Positions 25,710 to 34,541 of a stretch of 64,000 bases of DNA are shown piece after piece. This stretch comes from Burkholderia sp. PAMC 26561 (GTDB taxonomy: Bacteria; Pseudomonadota; Gammaproteobacteria; Burkholderiales; Burkholderiaceae). How positions within the stretch are numbered: position 1 is the first letter of the stretch; the number at the start of each line of letters is the position of its first letter. The notes under the pieces are model-generated. The model saw only the letters and a list, made by a program, of their open reading frames with translations, ran no database searches and had not been told where the DNA came from. The stretch lies in contig NZ_CP014307.1 in assembly GCF_001557535.2 (NCBI RefSeq), forward strand, positions 1,116,001-1,180,000, written 5' to 3'. The translations under genes and the position numbers were made by a program.

Positions 25710-28148
25710 ATGCCGGCCAACCTGAAATACGGCCGCGTTGCGAACCGGGAGGTTGCGCTCGCCGACACCATCCCATACTCGACTCATGTCACGGACCGCA
25801 TTATCAAGACGCGCGAAGGCGATTACCTGCTGATATGGAAACTGGCGGGCATCGCGTTCGAAGCCGCTGATCCGGCTGACATCCTTGTGCGTCACGACGG
25901 GTTCAATCAACTGGTGCGGGCTCTGCCTGGCGGGCACGTGGCACTCTGGTCGCATCGTTTGCGCCGACGTGTCTCTGACCACTTCGCCACACCTTACGGG
26001 AATCGCTTCTGCCAGGAGCTCGCCACACGCTATTACGCGAGCTTCGCCGGATACCGGATGATGGCCAACGAGCTTTATCTGACCCTCGTCTACCGGCCTC
26101 ACCGCACAAAAGTCGGGCGTGTCTTCAGCCGCGCCGCGCGCCGTACGCGCGAGGACATCCGGCGCGACCAGCAGGAAGCGCTCAAGCTCATGGACGAACT
26201 CGCCGCTCAGGTCGAGTCAAGCTTGAAACCCTACGATCCCGTGGCGCTCGGGGTCTATCGCAAGTCGAGCCCGAACACGAAGCGGTCCCGTCGGTTCTCG
26301 TCGGCGCTGGAACTGCTCGGCTACCTCGTCAATGGCGTCTGGGAGCCGGAATCTGTTCCCGCTGGTCCTATCCGCGAAGCGTTGCCGACTTCACGCCTCT
26401 TTGTTGGCGTTGAAAAAGTCGAGATCCGCATGCCGGCCGCAACGCGGCACGCTGCGCTGCTCGACCTGAAGGATTATCCCGAGGAAACCGAGCCCGGTAT
26501 GCTTAACGGTCTGCTGTACGGCGACTTCGAATATATCGAAACGCAGAGCTTCACCATTCTCGACAAGCCCAGTGCGAAGGAAGCGCTTGAGCGGCAGCGC
26601 AACCAGCTTATCGCTGGAGAGGATATGGCCATCTCCCAGGTCGAGGCGATGGATCAGGCGCTAAACGATCTGATCAACGGCGATTTCGTGCTGGGCGAAT
26701 ATCACTATTCGCTCGCCGTGCTAGCCGATACGCCTGAGGACGTATCGAAGCATGTCGCAAAGGCCCGCACGCAGCTGGCTGATGCGGGCTTTCAGACGGC
26801 ACTGATCGACCTCGTGGCCGACGCCGCGTGGTTCGCGCAGTTACCGGGCAACTGGCGCTACCGGCCACGGGAGGCCAAGCTCACGTCCCGCAATTTCTGC
26901 GGCCTGTCCAGCCTCCACAACTTCGCGACGGGTAAGCGCGACGGCAATCCATGGGGCGAGGCGATCACGATCGTCAAGACGCCGAGCGGCCAGCCGTTGT
27001 ATCTGAACTTTCACGTGACGCCGGAGAAGCAGGATTCGGCCGACGAGAAAGCACTCGCCAACACACAGATCATCGGCCAAGCCGGTGCTGGCAAGACGGT
27101 GCTTGAGCTGTTCCTGCTCGCCATGGCGATGAAGTTTGGTTTGACCGCCGTGCTGTATGACAAGGATCGTGGTACCGAGATCGCCATCCGGGCGATGGGC
27201 GGCATCTATACGGTATTTCGCCGTGGCGAGCCGACCGGACTGAATCCGTTCCAACTGATGCCCGACGCATCGGTGCTCGACTTCTGGGAGCGGCTCGTAC
27301 GTAAGCTCGTCGATACGGGCGCGCCACTGTCCGCGAGAGACGAGCTCGATATCTCACGCGCAGTGCGGCAAGTCGCCCGTATGGACAAGTCGTTGCGACG
27401 GCTCTCGATGGTCCGGCAACTGCTGCCGAATGTGGGGGAGAACAGCCTGCACGCGCGGCTCGCTAAATGGTGCGTGGGCGGACGGCTTGGCTGGCTGCTC
27501 GACAATCCAGCCGATTGCGTAGATCTCACGCGCGCGAGTCTCTTCGGTTTTGACGATACCGAACTGCTCGACGATGCAGAAGTGTCGACGCCCGTCACGA
27601 TGTACCTGCTGCATCTGACGGAAAGCCTGATCGACGGTCGACGTTTCATCTATGTGATGACGGAGTTTTGGAAGCGGCTGGGTGACCCCGTCTTCACGGA
27701 TTTCGCGAAAAATAAGCAAAAGACGATCCGCAAGCAAAACGGGCTGGGGATTTTCGACACGCAGTCGCCAGCCGACGTGCTGCGCAGCGATATCGCGCGC
27801 GCACTGATCGAGCAGAGCGCGACGTTCTTCTTTTTGCCGAACCCGCGGGCAGACTTCGACGATTACGTGCACGGCTTCAAGCTTACCGAGGCCGAGTTCA
27901 ACATCGTCCGGCACCTTGGCGAGAACAGCCGTATGTTTCTGGTCAAGCAGGGCCATCGCTCGGCCATCGGCCGGCTCGATCTCGGAGGGCTGGGCGATGT
28001 GCTCGACGTGTTGTCCGGCACGACCGATAACGTGGAGCTGCTCGATACGATCCGCGCGCAGGTCGGGGGCAATCCTGACGTCTGGTTGCCAGTCTTCCAC
28101 GCCCAACTTGCGAAACGTCGCGCGGCGCAGAAGGGAGGTGCGCGATGA
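25710..28148 (+). CDS. virB4: VirB4-like ATPase
   Basis: 812 residues from ATG 25710. CagE/TrbE/VirB N domain (about 150-400), Walker A IGQAGAGKTVLELFL (about 455-470), Walker B region FIYVMTEFWKRLGDP, and a C-terminal NPRADFDDYVHGFKLTEAEF segment typical of VirB4. It energises pilin handling and substrate transfer at the inner membrane. It overlaps virB6 by 4 nt. The usual Walker B Glu pattern (DE) reads TEFW here, as in some VirB4 branches. Confidence 0.92.
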   Translation: MPANLKYGRVANREVALADTIPYSTHVTDRIIKTREGDYLLIWKLAGIAFEAADPADILVRHDGFNQLVRALPGGHVALWSHRLRRRVSDHFATPYGNRFCQELATRYYASFAGYRMMANELYLTLVYRPHRTKVGRVFSRAARRTREDIRRDQQEALKLMDELAAQVESSLKPYDPVALGVYRKSSPNTKRSRRFSSALELLGYLVNGVWEPESVPAGPIREALPTSRLFVGVEKVEIRMPAATRHAALLDLKDYPEETEPGMLNGLLYGDFEYIETQSFTILDKPSAKEALERQRNQLIAGEDMAISQVEAMDQALNDLINGDFVLGEYHYSLAVLADTPEDVSKHVAKARTQLADAGFQTALIDLVADAAWFAQLPGNWRYRPREAKLTSRNFCGLSSLHNFATGKRDGNPWGEAITIVKTPSGQPLYLNFHVTPEKQDSADEKALANTQIIGQAGAGKTVLELFLLAMAMKFGLTAVLYDKDRGTEIAIRAMGGIYTVFRRGEPTGLNPFQLMPDASVLDFWERLVRKLVDTGAPLSARDELDISRAVRQVARMDKSLRRLSMVRQLLPNVGENSLHARLAKWCVGGRLGWLLDNPADCVDLTRASLFGFDDTELLDDAEVSTPVTMYLLHLTESLIDGRRFIYVMTEFWKRLGDPVFTDFAKNKQKTIRKQNGLGIFDTQSPADVLRSDIARALIEQSATFFFLPNPRADFDDYVHGFKLTEAEFNIVRHLGENSRMFLVKQGHRSAIGRLDLGGLGDVLDVLSGTTDNVELLDTIRAQVGGNPDVWLPVFHAQLAKRRAAQKGGAR

Positions 28149-29305
28149 GCGGCCTCTTTAGCGCGATCGGCGGCACGCTCGAGAACGGCATGTCGACTTA
28201 CGTCACGACCGTGTCGTCGGCGCTCTCCAGCGCACTCGTTCCCGTTGTGACCACGGCCGTCTCGATCTGGGTCATTGCCTATGGACTGGCCATCGTGCGG
28301 GGCGAGGCGCACGAGGCGGTACCCGCTTTTGCATGGCGTGGGCTCAAGGTCGCTTCCATTCTCGCGTTTGCACTCGGAAGCGGCGTCTACCAGCAGCAAC
28401 TGGTGGAGGCGGTGAGCGGCGCCACGTCGGGCCTCGCCCAGACGATTCAGAACGCGGCCAACACGACGGGTGGTGGCAATCCCGGATGCGGATCGGTTAG
28501 CGGCAGCAGTGTGACGGCGGCGAGCGCCACCAGTATTTACCAGACGCTCGACTGCTATGACCAGCAGATTGATCTTGTGCTGGACGCCTACTCGGAAAAG
28601 GCCACGCACGAGGGCTTAAGCCCCAGCGGGATTGCCGCCGCCATTGGCGACATCGTGTGCGGGTTCGTGGCGGCGATTGGCGGATCGATTTTCTTGATCG
28701 TGCTCGCACTCGAAGTCGTGATGGGCCGCATGCTGCTCGATCTGGTGCTCGGGATCGGACCGCTCTTCATTGCCTGCGCCGCGTTCGCGCCGACTGCGCG
28801 CTTCTTTGAGGCCTGGACCGCTAAGGTCGCGAACTACGCCCTGCTGCAGGTGCTGGTGGCGGCCTTTCTGGGTATGGCCCTGACCGCCTTTTCAACCGAG
28901 CTTGCCCCGTTCCAGGTGACGACGTCAGCACCCGGTGCAAATGCATCCTCACTCGTTGCGGCGGGTCAGGCAGCACTGGAAGCGTCGGCAGCGTGGGGCG
29001 CGGCACTCGGCATGTTTGCGACCGCGATTTTCCTGGCAATGGTCGGCTGGCAATTGCCGTCGGTTGCGTCAGGGCTATCGGGCGGAGCCACCGTATCCGG
29101 ATTCGGCGCGTTCGTGGCGGGCGTCGCATCGCGCCGCATTGCGACCGCGATTGGACAGGCGCTGACCCGAGGCGGAAGTGGTCCGCGCTCCGGCGGCAAG
29201 ATTCGCGGCCAAAGCGGTCCGGGGGGCGGTGGAACAACTTCGGGGAATGGCGCGTTACCCGCATACCAGCGGGTCGCGCGCGCCAATCTGGGACAAAGCA
29301 GATGA
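28145..29305 (+). CDS. virB6: VirB6/TrbL-like polytopic channel protein
   Basis: 386 residues with a periplasmic N-terminus, a hydrophobic block at about 30-85, and five or more membrane helices between about 165 and 320 (for example GFVAAIGGSIFLIVLALEVVMG). A Gly-rich, basic tail follows. VirB6 forms part of the inner-membrane channel. Here it precedes virB5, the reverse of the Agrobacterium order. Confidence 0.88.
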   Translation: MSGLFSAIGGTLENGMSTYVTTVSSALSSALVPVVTTAVSIWVIAYGLAIVRGEAHEAVPAFAWRGLKVASILAFALGSGVYQQQLVEAVSGATSGLAQTIQNAANTTGGGNPGCGSVSGSSVTAASATSIYQTLDCYDQQIDLVLDAYSEKATHEGLSPSGIAAAIGDIVCGFVAAIGGSIFLIVLALEVVMGRMLLDLVLGIGPLFIACAAFAPTARFFEAWTAKVANYALLQVLVAAFLGMALTAFSTELAPFQVTTSAPGANASSLVAAGQAALEASAAWGAALGMFATAIFLAMVGWQLPSVASGLSGGATVSGFGAFVAGVASRRIATAIGQALTRGGSGPRSGGKIRGQSGPGGGGTTSGNGALPAYQRVARANLGQSR

Positions 29306-29321
29306 GTGTGAGGTGACGATC

Positions 29322-30017
29322 ATGACAGGACGATTCAAGGTAGCCAGTGCGGCAGTCGTGTGGGCAACGCTTTCCTCCGTTGGTTACGCCCAGGGCATTC
29401 CAGTATTCGACGCACAGAACGTGATCCAGGCGATCGCGACGGTGGCGCAGCTCGAGCAGCAGGTTCAGCAGGAGATCCGGATCTACCAGTCCACGGTCGG
29501 CACGCGCGGTTTCGGCGCGCTCCTGACCAATCCGGTGGTCGCGAACTCGCTGCCATCGAACTGGCAGAGCGTCTATACGGCGGTCCAGAAAGGAGGTTAC
29601 GCCGGGCTCACGGGCAGCGCCCAGGCGCTACGTTCGGCGAGCGAGATCTACAATTGCGCGGACCAAGCCGGCATCGACCAGCAGGTGTGCCAGCGGGCAC
29701 TGAACAAGCCATTCCAGGACAAGGCGTTCGGCATGCAGGCGTATCAGACCGAGTTGCAGGAGCTGAACCAGATCCAGAGCCTGATGCAGCAGATCGACGT
29801 CACCGAGGATCCGAAAGGCGTGGCAGAACTGCAGGCGCGCATCCAGAGCGAAAACACGGCGGTCGGTAACGAGATGACGAAGCTGCAGCTTTTCCGGATG
29901 CTGGCCGAGACAGAAGACAGGCTCGTCGCCGAGCAGCAAAGCGAACTGGTGCTGAGCCGAGCGGGGAACACCACCCGGTTGCAGGATCAGATGGTACCGG
30001 CATCGTTCGGAAACTGA
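29322..30017 (+). CDS. virB5: VirB5-like minor pilin/adhesin
   Basis: 231 residues from ATG 29322 (GAGGTGA upstream). Signal peptide 1-23 (cleavage near GYAQ). The mature protein is helical with Q-rich stretches (VAQLEQQVQQEIRIYQS, LNQIQSLMQQIDVTEDP), the TrbJ/VirB5 look. It sits at the pilus tip. Two Cys in IYNCADQAG and QQVCQRA may pair. Confidence 0.88.
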   Translation: MTGRFKVASAAVVWATLSSVGYAQGIPVFDAQNVIQAIATVAQLEQQVQQEIRIYQSTVGTRGFGALLTNPVVANSLPSNWQSVYTAVQKGGYAGLTGSAQALRSASEIYNCADQAGIDQQVCQRALNKPFQDKAFGMQAYQTELQELNQIQSLMQQIDVTEDPKGVAELQARIQSENTAVGNEMTKLQLFRMLAETEDRLVAEQQSELVLSRAGNTTRLQDQMVPASFGN

Positions 30018-30027
30018 GGACACGATC

Positions 30028-30234
30028 ATGCGCAAATTTCCCGTTATATATCTTGCTTTGAATTTCGTTGTCCTTACGAGTGGTTGCTCTTCGGGACCAC
30101 CGAAGCCCGTCCTGCCGGACGGATTGCACCGCGTGCCCGTCAACAGCACGCCCGTCAACCGCGAGCCGCCGGTTCCGGCGGCCTCCGTTTCGCCAGCATT
30201 GCCTGACGCGCCGGCCGAAGGAGGTGGACGATGA
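30028..30234 (+). CDS. virB7: Small lipoprotein, VirB7-like
   Basis: 68 residues with a lipobox LTSGC (Cys at about 20) after a short hydrophobic leader, then a Pro-rich tail. Its place between virB5 and virB8 and overlap of 4 nt with virB8 suggest the VirB7 role of anchoring VirB9 in the outer membrane. Sequence alone is too short to prove it; an entry-exclusion lipoprotein is an alternative. Confidence 0.7.
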   Translation: MRKFPVIYLALNFVVLTSGCSSGPPKPVLPDGLHRVPVNSTPVNREPPVPAASVSPALPDAPAEGGGR

Positions 30235-30935
30235 GCCCGCCCGACGACTATGAACACGTCCTCGACATCGAGGCGTCGCTCACGCACCTGCAGGAGATGT
30301 CCGAGCGCCGAGCCTGGCATGTCGCTTACGGCGCGGCCGGCGTGGCGGTATTGAGTGTCATGGCGCTGGCCGTCATGGTGCCGTTCTATCGGGTTGTGCC
30401 TTTACCTATCGAGGTTGATCGGCTGACGGGCGAATCCCAAGTCATCGATGTGCTCGACGCGCGTCACATCCATACGAAGGAGATCCAAGATAAGCACTGG
30501 GTCGAGGCGTATGTGCGTGCCCGTGAGCGCTACGACTGGGGCTTGCTGCAAATGGATTACGACAGCGTGCTAGCCATGAGCGATGACGTGGTGGCGCGCG
30601 ACTACCGTGGCGTGTATAGCGGCCCGGACGCGCTGGACCGGGAGATCGGGCCTAACACTGAGTGGCGCGTGCGGATTATCTCAACCACGCTGCCGCCCGA
30701 CGAACCGGGTCGTGCAGTCGTGCACATCGAGCGCACGACGTTCAAGAACGGCCTCGCGAATACGGAGCCCCCGCAGCGCTTCGTGATCACGCTCGCATAC
30801 ACCTACCGGCCGCCAGTCTTTACTCGCGAAAGCGTTGCTGTTGCGAACCCGTTCGGCTTCAAGGTAACGGCCTATAGCCGCGATTCCGAATACACGCCGC
30901 CGGCCTCGTCCACGGCTGTGGGAGGTACACCATGA
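30231..30935 (+). CDS. virB8: VirB8-like assembly factor
   Basis: 234 residues: cytoplasmic N-tail, one membrane helix (AAGVAVLSVMALAVMVPFY, about 35-55), and a periplasmic NTF2-like domain with WVEAYVRARERYDW and a typical YRPP-like end (TYRPPVFTRE). It links inner- and outer-membrane subcomplexes. Overlaps both neighbours. Confidence 0.92.
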   Translation: MSPPDDYEHVLDIEASLTHLQEMSERRAWHVAYGAAGVAVLSVMALAVMVPFYRVVPLPIEVDRLTGESQVIDVLDARHIHTKEIQDKHWVEAYVRARERYDWGLLQMDYDSVLAMSDDVVARDYRGVYSGPDALDREIGPNTEWRVRIISTTLPPDEPGRAVVHIERTTFKNGLANTEPPQRFVITLAYTYRPPVFTRESVAVANPFGFKVTAYSRDSEYTPPASSTAVGGTP

Positions 30936-31762
30936 AATCGCTTTCTCTGATGGTGCTCTGGCTCGTCGGGCTAATGATGGTGAGCCCCGTTGTTTGCGCC
31001 TATGACCTGCCTGGCTGGTCCGATGATTCGCGGGTCCGACAGATCGTGTATGCGCCCGATGCTGTCGTGCGTATCCAGGCTCAGCGTGGCTTTGCCACAC
31101 ATATTGCGCTCGATCCGCATGAGCAGATCCAGGTCGTGGCGCCCGGCGACCGCGACGGCTGGCAAGTGGTAGCGAACAGGGGTGATCACGACGTGTACCT
31201 GAAGCCGCAGCTTGCCGCGCATGACTCGAACCTTGAGATTCGTACCAACAAACGCAGCTACAGCTTCGATCTGATGGTACTTCCTGTGAAAGCAAAGTTT
31301 GGCAACCGCGACGAGATGTATCGCATCACGTTCGTGTACCCGGACGAGGTGAAAGCACAGGCGCACGCCGAAACGGATGCGGAAATTGTTGCCAAGCGCC
31401 TGGGCCGATCGCCCGTGGTGCGTAACACCGAGTATTCGATGCAGGTCATGTCGCACTCGGACGATATCGCGCCGACGGCGGCGTGGGATGACGGCCGGTT
31501 CACGTATATCCGCATTCCGAACAACCGGCGCATTCCCGCGATCTTCCGGGTGGCCGAAGACGGCACCGAAAGCGTGGTCGACAGGCACATGGAGGACGAC
31601 ACGATCGTGGTCCACGAGGTGGCGAAGCGCTTCGTGCTGCGTCTTGGCAACGAGGTCGTCGGTATCTGGAACGACGCGTATGACATGGACGGCGTGCCGC
31701 CCCATGACGGTACGACGGTCATGGGTGTGAAGCGTGTCCTGCGGAGCCATGGCGATGAATGA
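30932..31762 (+). CDS. virB9: VirB9-like outer-membrane-complex protein
   Basis: 276 residues with a signal peptide (about 1-24), an N-terminal beta domain (DSRVRQIVYAPDAVVRI, GFATHIAL) and a C-terminal domain (DDGRFTYIRIPNNRRIPAIF, MEDDTIVVHEVAKRFVLRLG) that binds VirB7 and VirB10. The stop overlaps the start of virB10. Confidence 0.93.
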   Translation: MKSLSLMVLWLVGLMMVSPVVCAYDLPGWSDDSRVRQIVYAPDAVVRIQAQRGFATHIALDPHEQIQVVAPGDRDGWQVVANRGDHDVYLKPQLAAHDSNLEIRTNKRSYSFDLMVLPVKAKFGNRDEMYRITFVYPDEVKAQAHAETDAEIVAKRLGRSPVVRNTEYSMQVMSHSDDIAPTAAWDDGRFTYIRIPNNRRIPAIFRVAEDGTESVVDRHMEDDTIVVHEVAKRFVLRLGNEVVGIWNDAYDMDGVPPHDGTTVMGVKRVLRSHGDE

Positions 31763-33020
31763 CGATACCCGCAACACAATCGAGCCGGATGATTCCGGCG
31801 ACCGTACCCAGGCAGGGCACGACCGCAATTCCGCTGGCACGTCCGATGTGTTCACAGATCGTGGCATGCCGGCTCTCGGACAGTACCGGAGGGCGCGCCC
31901 GCGGGCCTGGTGGCTGACACCCCTGATCGTCATCCTTGTGGCCGGCGGCGGTGCGGTCTGGACAATCCATGCATTCCTTGCTCGTCACGATGCGGAAAAC
32001 AAAGCCCGTCGGGATGCGATGGCGCAGACGCCGACACAGGGCCGGGTGTTCAGGGATGGTCCGGTCGCAGCGAGTGCGGCATCCGCATCGCCCGCGGCGA
32101 GTGCGCCTGTCCCGACGTCAGAACTGGGGCAGGTGCCGGCCGTGGTCCGATCGCCTGCAGCGGTTGCGCATCCAATATCTGCACGCAGCTACTACGATGC
32201 GCCGCTGCTTGCGACGGGTAGCAGGCCCGAAGTGGGCGGCCAAGCGGGGAGCGTGCCGAATGAACCCGGCGCGCTGGCGGCGGAAGGTGTTTCGGATGGT
32301 GTCACGGGAGGTGCCTCGTCGGTACCGGCAATCGTCTCGGGGCGCCCGATCAGCACAGCCGGACAGGGTGGACCGGGAACACTCTCCCAGGCGCTGACGC
32401 CAACTGCCACACCGCGAGTCCGGGCGGGCACGCTCGGCAACCGCAGCTTGGTCCTTGCGCAGGGGGCCAAGATTGATTGCGCAGGCGACACCGCTTTCGA
32501 TTCAACCGAAGCGGGACTGTCTACCTGCACCGTGACCAAGAATGTCTACTCCGACGACGGTCGCGTGGTGCTGATCGAACGGGGCTCGCAGATCAACAGC
32601 CAGTATCGGTCGAACCTCTCGCCGGGGCAGAAACGGACCTTCATTCTGGCGGCACGTATCGAGACGCCGCATGGCGTGACCGTCGAGATCGATTCGCCTG
32701 CAGCCGACGCGCTCGGTCGCATGGGGATCGACGGCTATGTGGACAACCACTGGGGCGCGCGTTTCGGGGCGGCAATGCTGCTCGGAGTGACCCAGGACGC
32801 CATCGGCTATCTGGCGACGCGCGGTGGCAACAGCAACGGTTCCGTCGTCTACGAGAACACGCAGCAGCAGGGCAACGACATGGCCACACGGGTGCTCGAC
32901 AGCACGATCAACATCCCGCCGACGTTGACAAAAAATCAGGGCGCCGAATTCACGATCGTAGTGGCGCGGGATCTCGATTTCGGATCGGTCTATGCGCTGC
33001 AGCCGGAGGGTGCGCGATGA
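31755..33020 (+). CDS. virB10: VirB10-like channel protein
   Basis: 421 residues: cytoplasmic tail, membrane helix WWLTPLIVILVAGGGAVWTI (about 49-68), an Ala/Pro/Ser-rich periplasmic linker (about 90-215) and the TrbI/VirB10 beta-barrel domain (about 220-421; LVLAQGAKIDCAGDTAF, IERGSQINSQYR). GGAG 8 nt upstream favours ATG 31755 over 31749. It spans both membranes and senses ATP-driven signals. Confidence 0.92.
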   Translation: MNDDTRNTIEPDDSGDRTQAGHDRNSAGTSDVFTDRGMPALGQYRRARPRAWWLTPLIVILVAGGGAVWTIHAFLARHDAENKARRDAMAQTPTQGRVFRDGPVAASAASASPAASAPVPTSELGQVPAVVRSPAAVAHPISARSYYDAPLLATGSRPEVGGQAGSVPNEPGALAAEGVSDGVTGGASSVPAIVSGRPISTAGQGGPGTLSQALTPTATPRVRAGTLGNRSLVLAQGAKIDCAGDTAFDSTEAGLSTCTVTKNVYSDDGRVVLIERGSQINSQYRSNLSPGQKRTFILAARIETPHGVTVEIDSPAADALGRMGIDGYVDNHWGARFGAAMLLGVTQDAIGYLATRGGNSNGSVVYENTQQQGNDMATRVLDSTINIPPTLTKNQGAEFTIVVARDLDFGSVYALQPEGAR

Positions 33021-34135
33021 TCAGCCGTACTGACATGCAGGATCAGTCGAGAGACGCGGTGCTGGCTCGGCTTCCCGACGATGCATCCGTGCGGGAGCTG
33101 ATGCGCCCGTTTGCGCGATTGCTGGAAGACGCCGACGTTACCGAACTGGTCATCAACCGACCACAGCGCGTGCTGACCGAATCGCATCGCGGCTGGCATG
33201 GCTACGACTACGCCGATCTCGATTACGAGCGCCTGATGTCGTTTGCGGTGGCCGTCGCGACGCTCACGAACCAGGAAGTCTCGGCACAGCATCCCGTCCT
33301 CTCCGCATTGCTGCCGGGTGATGCCCGTATCCAGATCGTTGTGCCGCCGGTCGTGCCGCCGCGCACAGTCTCGATCACGATCCGCCGCCCGTCCGCACGC
33401 GAGAAAACGCTCGACGCGTACCGCGACGAGGGGCTCTTCGACGATACGGTCTGGCATCGCCCGGATGGGCTCGACGCGGCATTGCCCATGCTGCGCCCTG
33501 CAGATCGCAAGCTGGTTCAGAGTCTGGAAGCGCGGGACTGGAGCGCGTTCTTTGAGCTTGCTGTAAAAGGGCAGCTCAACATCGCGATCGTCGGCAATAC
33601 GGGGTCGGGCAAGACCAGTTTCATGAAGACCCTGTGCCGGTCGATCCCGGCGACCGAGCGAATCGTGACGATCGAGGATGTGCGCGAGCTTTTCATCCGG
33701 CACATCGAGAACTGCGTCCACCTGCTGTACAGCAAGGGCGGTCACGGTCAGGCGCGCGTGACACCGGCCGACCTTATCGCGAGCACGATGCGTATGCGCC
33801 CCGACCGGGTGCTGCTCGCGGAACTGCGTGGGGCTGAAGCCTACGACTTCCTGAAACTCCTGACAACGGGACACTCGGGTTCGATCACGAGCTATCACGC
33901 ATCGAGTGCCACAGTTGCGATCGAACGCTTTGCGTTGATGGCGAAAGAGCACTCCGAAGCTGCAGCTTACGACGATGCGGCGTTGAAGCGCCTGCTCTTT
34001 CTGACCATTGATGTGGTGGCGCACATGGAGGCGCATGCCCTCTACAACGAAGCGGGTGAGCAGACGGCCAAGCGCTGGAGCGTGACGGAAGTCTGGTTCG
34101 ATCCGGTGGGCAAGGCCCGCACGACATTCGCGTGA
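33017..34135 (+). CDS. virB11: VirB11-like hexameric ATPase
   Basis: 372 residues. Walker A IVGNTGSGKTSFMKTL (about 194-209), Asp box IVTIEDVRELFI, Walker B-type PDRVLLAELRG, and His box LTTGHSGSITSYHA. It starts inside the last codons of virB10. Drives pilus assembly and switching to substrate transfer. Confidence 0.93.
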   Translation: MISRTDMQDQSRDAVLARLPDDASVRELMRPFARLLEDADVTELVINRPQRVLTESHRGWHGYDYADLDYERLMSFAVAVATLTNQEVSAQHPVLSALLPGDARIQIVVPPVVPPRTVSITIRRPSAREKTLDAYRDEGLFDDTVWHRPDGLDAALPMLRPADRKLVQSLEARDWSAFFELAVKGQLNIAIVGNTGSGKTSFMKTLCRSIPATERIVTIEDVRELFIRHIENCVHLLYSKGGHGQARVTPADLIASTMRMRPDRVLLAELRGAEAYDFLKLLTTGHSGSITSYHASSATVAIERFALMAKEHSEAAAYDDAALKRLLFLTIDVVAHMEAHALYNEAGEQTAKRWSVTEVWFDPVGKARTTFA

Positions 34136-34142
34136 GGGCCGT

Positions 34143-34541
34143 ATGAGCACAAACCGACTCTCCCTGACTTACCCCGACACTGCCAACGCCGCAGCGCATC
34201 ACGCGCGAACGGCCGCAATCACAGTTGCTGCGCTGGCGCTTCTCGCCGGAGCCCTGCTGGCGTCGCTGTGGCTCGCGTCCTTCTTCCTGTATGCCAGCCT
34301 ACGGGTGAATCCACTTCACGCAGGACTGTGGGGCTGGCCCGATGCGTTGCTTGCCTGGCATGACGGTCAGTGGAACGGTGGCCGGCGTCTGGCAGGTGCG
34401 GCGCTGTTGGGAACACTCGTCGCGGTGGGTGGCCCTGCGATGGGGCTGTATTCGCTGGTGACGAGTACCGGGCGGCGGCGCCTCTACGGCAGTGCCCGGT
34501 TTGCCAGCGAAGCTGAAATCCGCGCGGTGGGGTTGCTATGA
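34143..34541 (+). CDS. virD4: VirD4/TraG coupling protein, membrane half
   Basis: 132 residues holding two membrane helices (about 27-52 and 83-108) and, at the C-terminus, RRRLYGSARFASEAEIRAVGLL. In single-chain VirD4 proteins this last motif lies about 40 residues before the Walker A loop. The ATPase part is missing and is encoded by the next gene, whose ATG overlaps this stop (ATGA). The two products together reconstitute one coupling protein. No slippery heptamer is seen at the joint, so stop-restart coupling is likelier than frameshifting. Confidence 0.8.
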   Translation: MSTNRLSLTYPDTANAAAHHARTAAITVAALALLAGALLASLWLASFFLYASLRVNPLHAGLWGWPDALLAWHDGQWNGGRRLAGAALLGTLVAVGGPAMGLYSLVTSTGRRRLYGSARFASEAEIRAVGLL

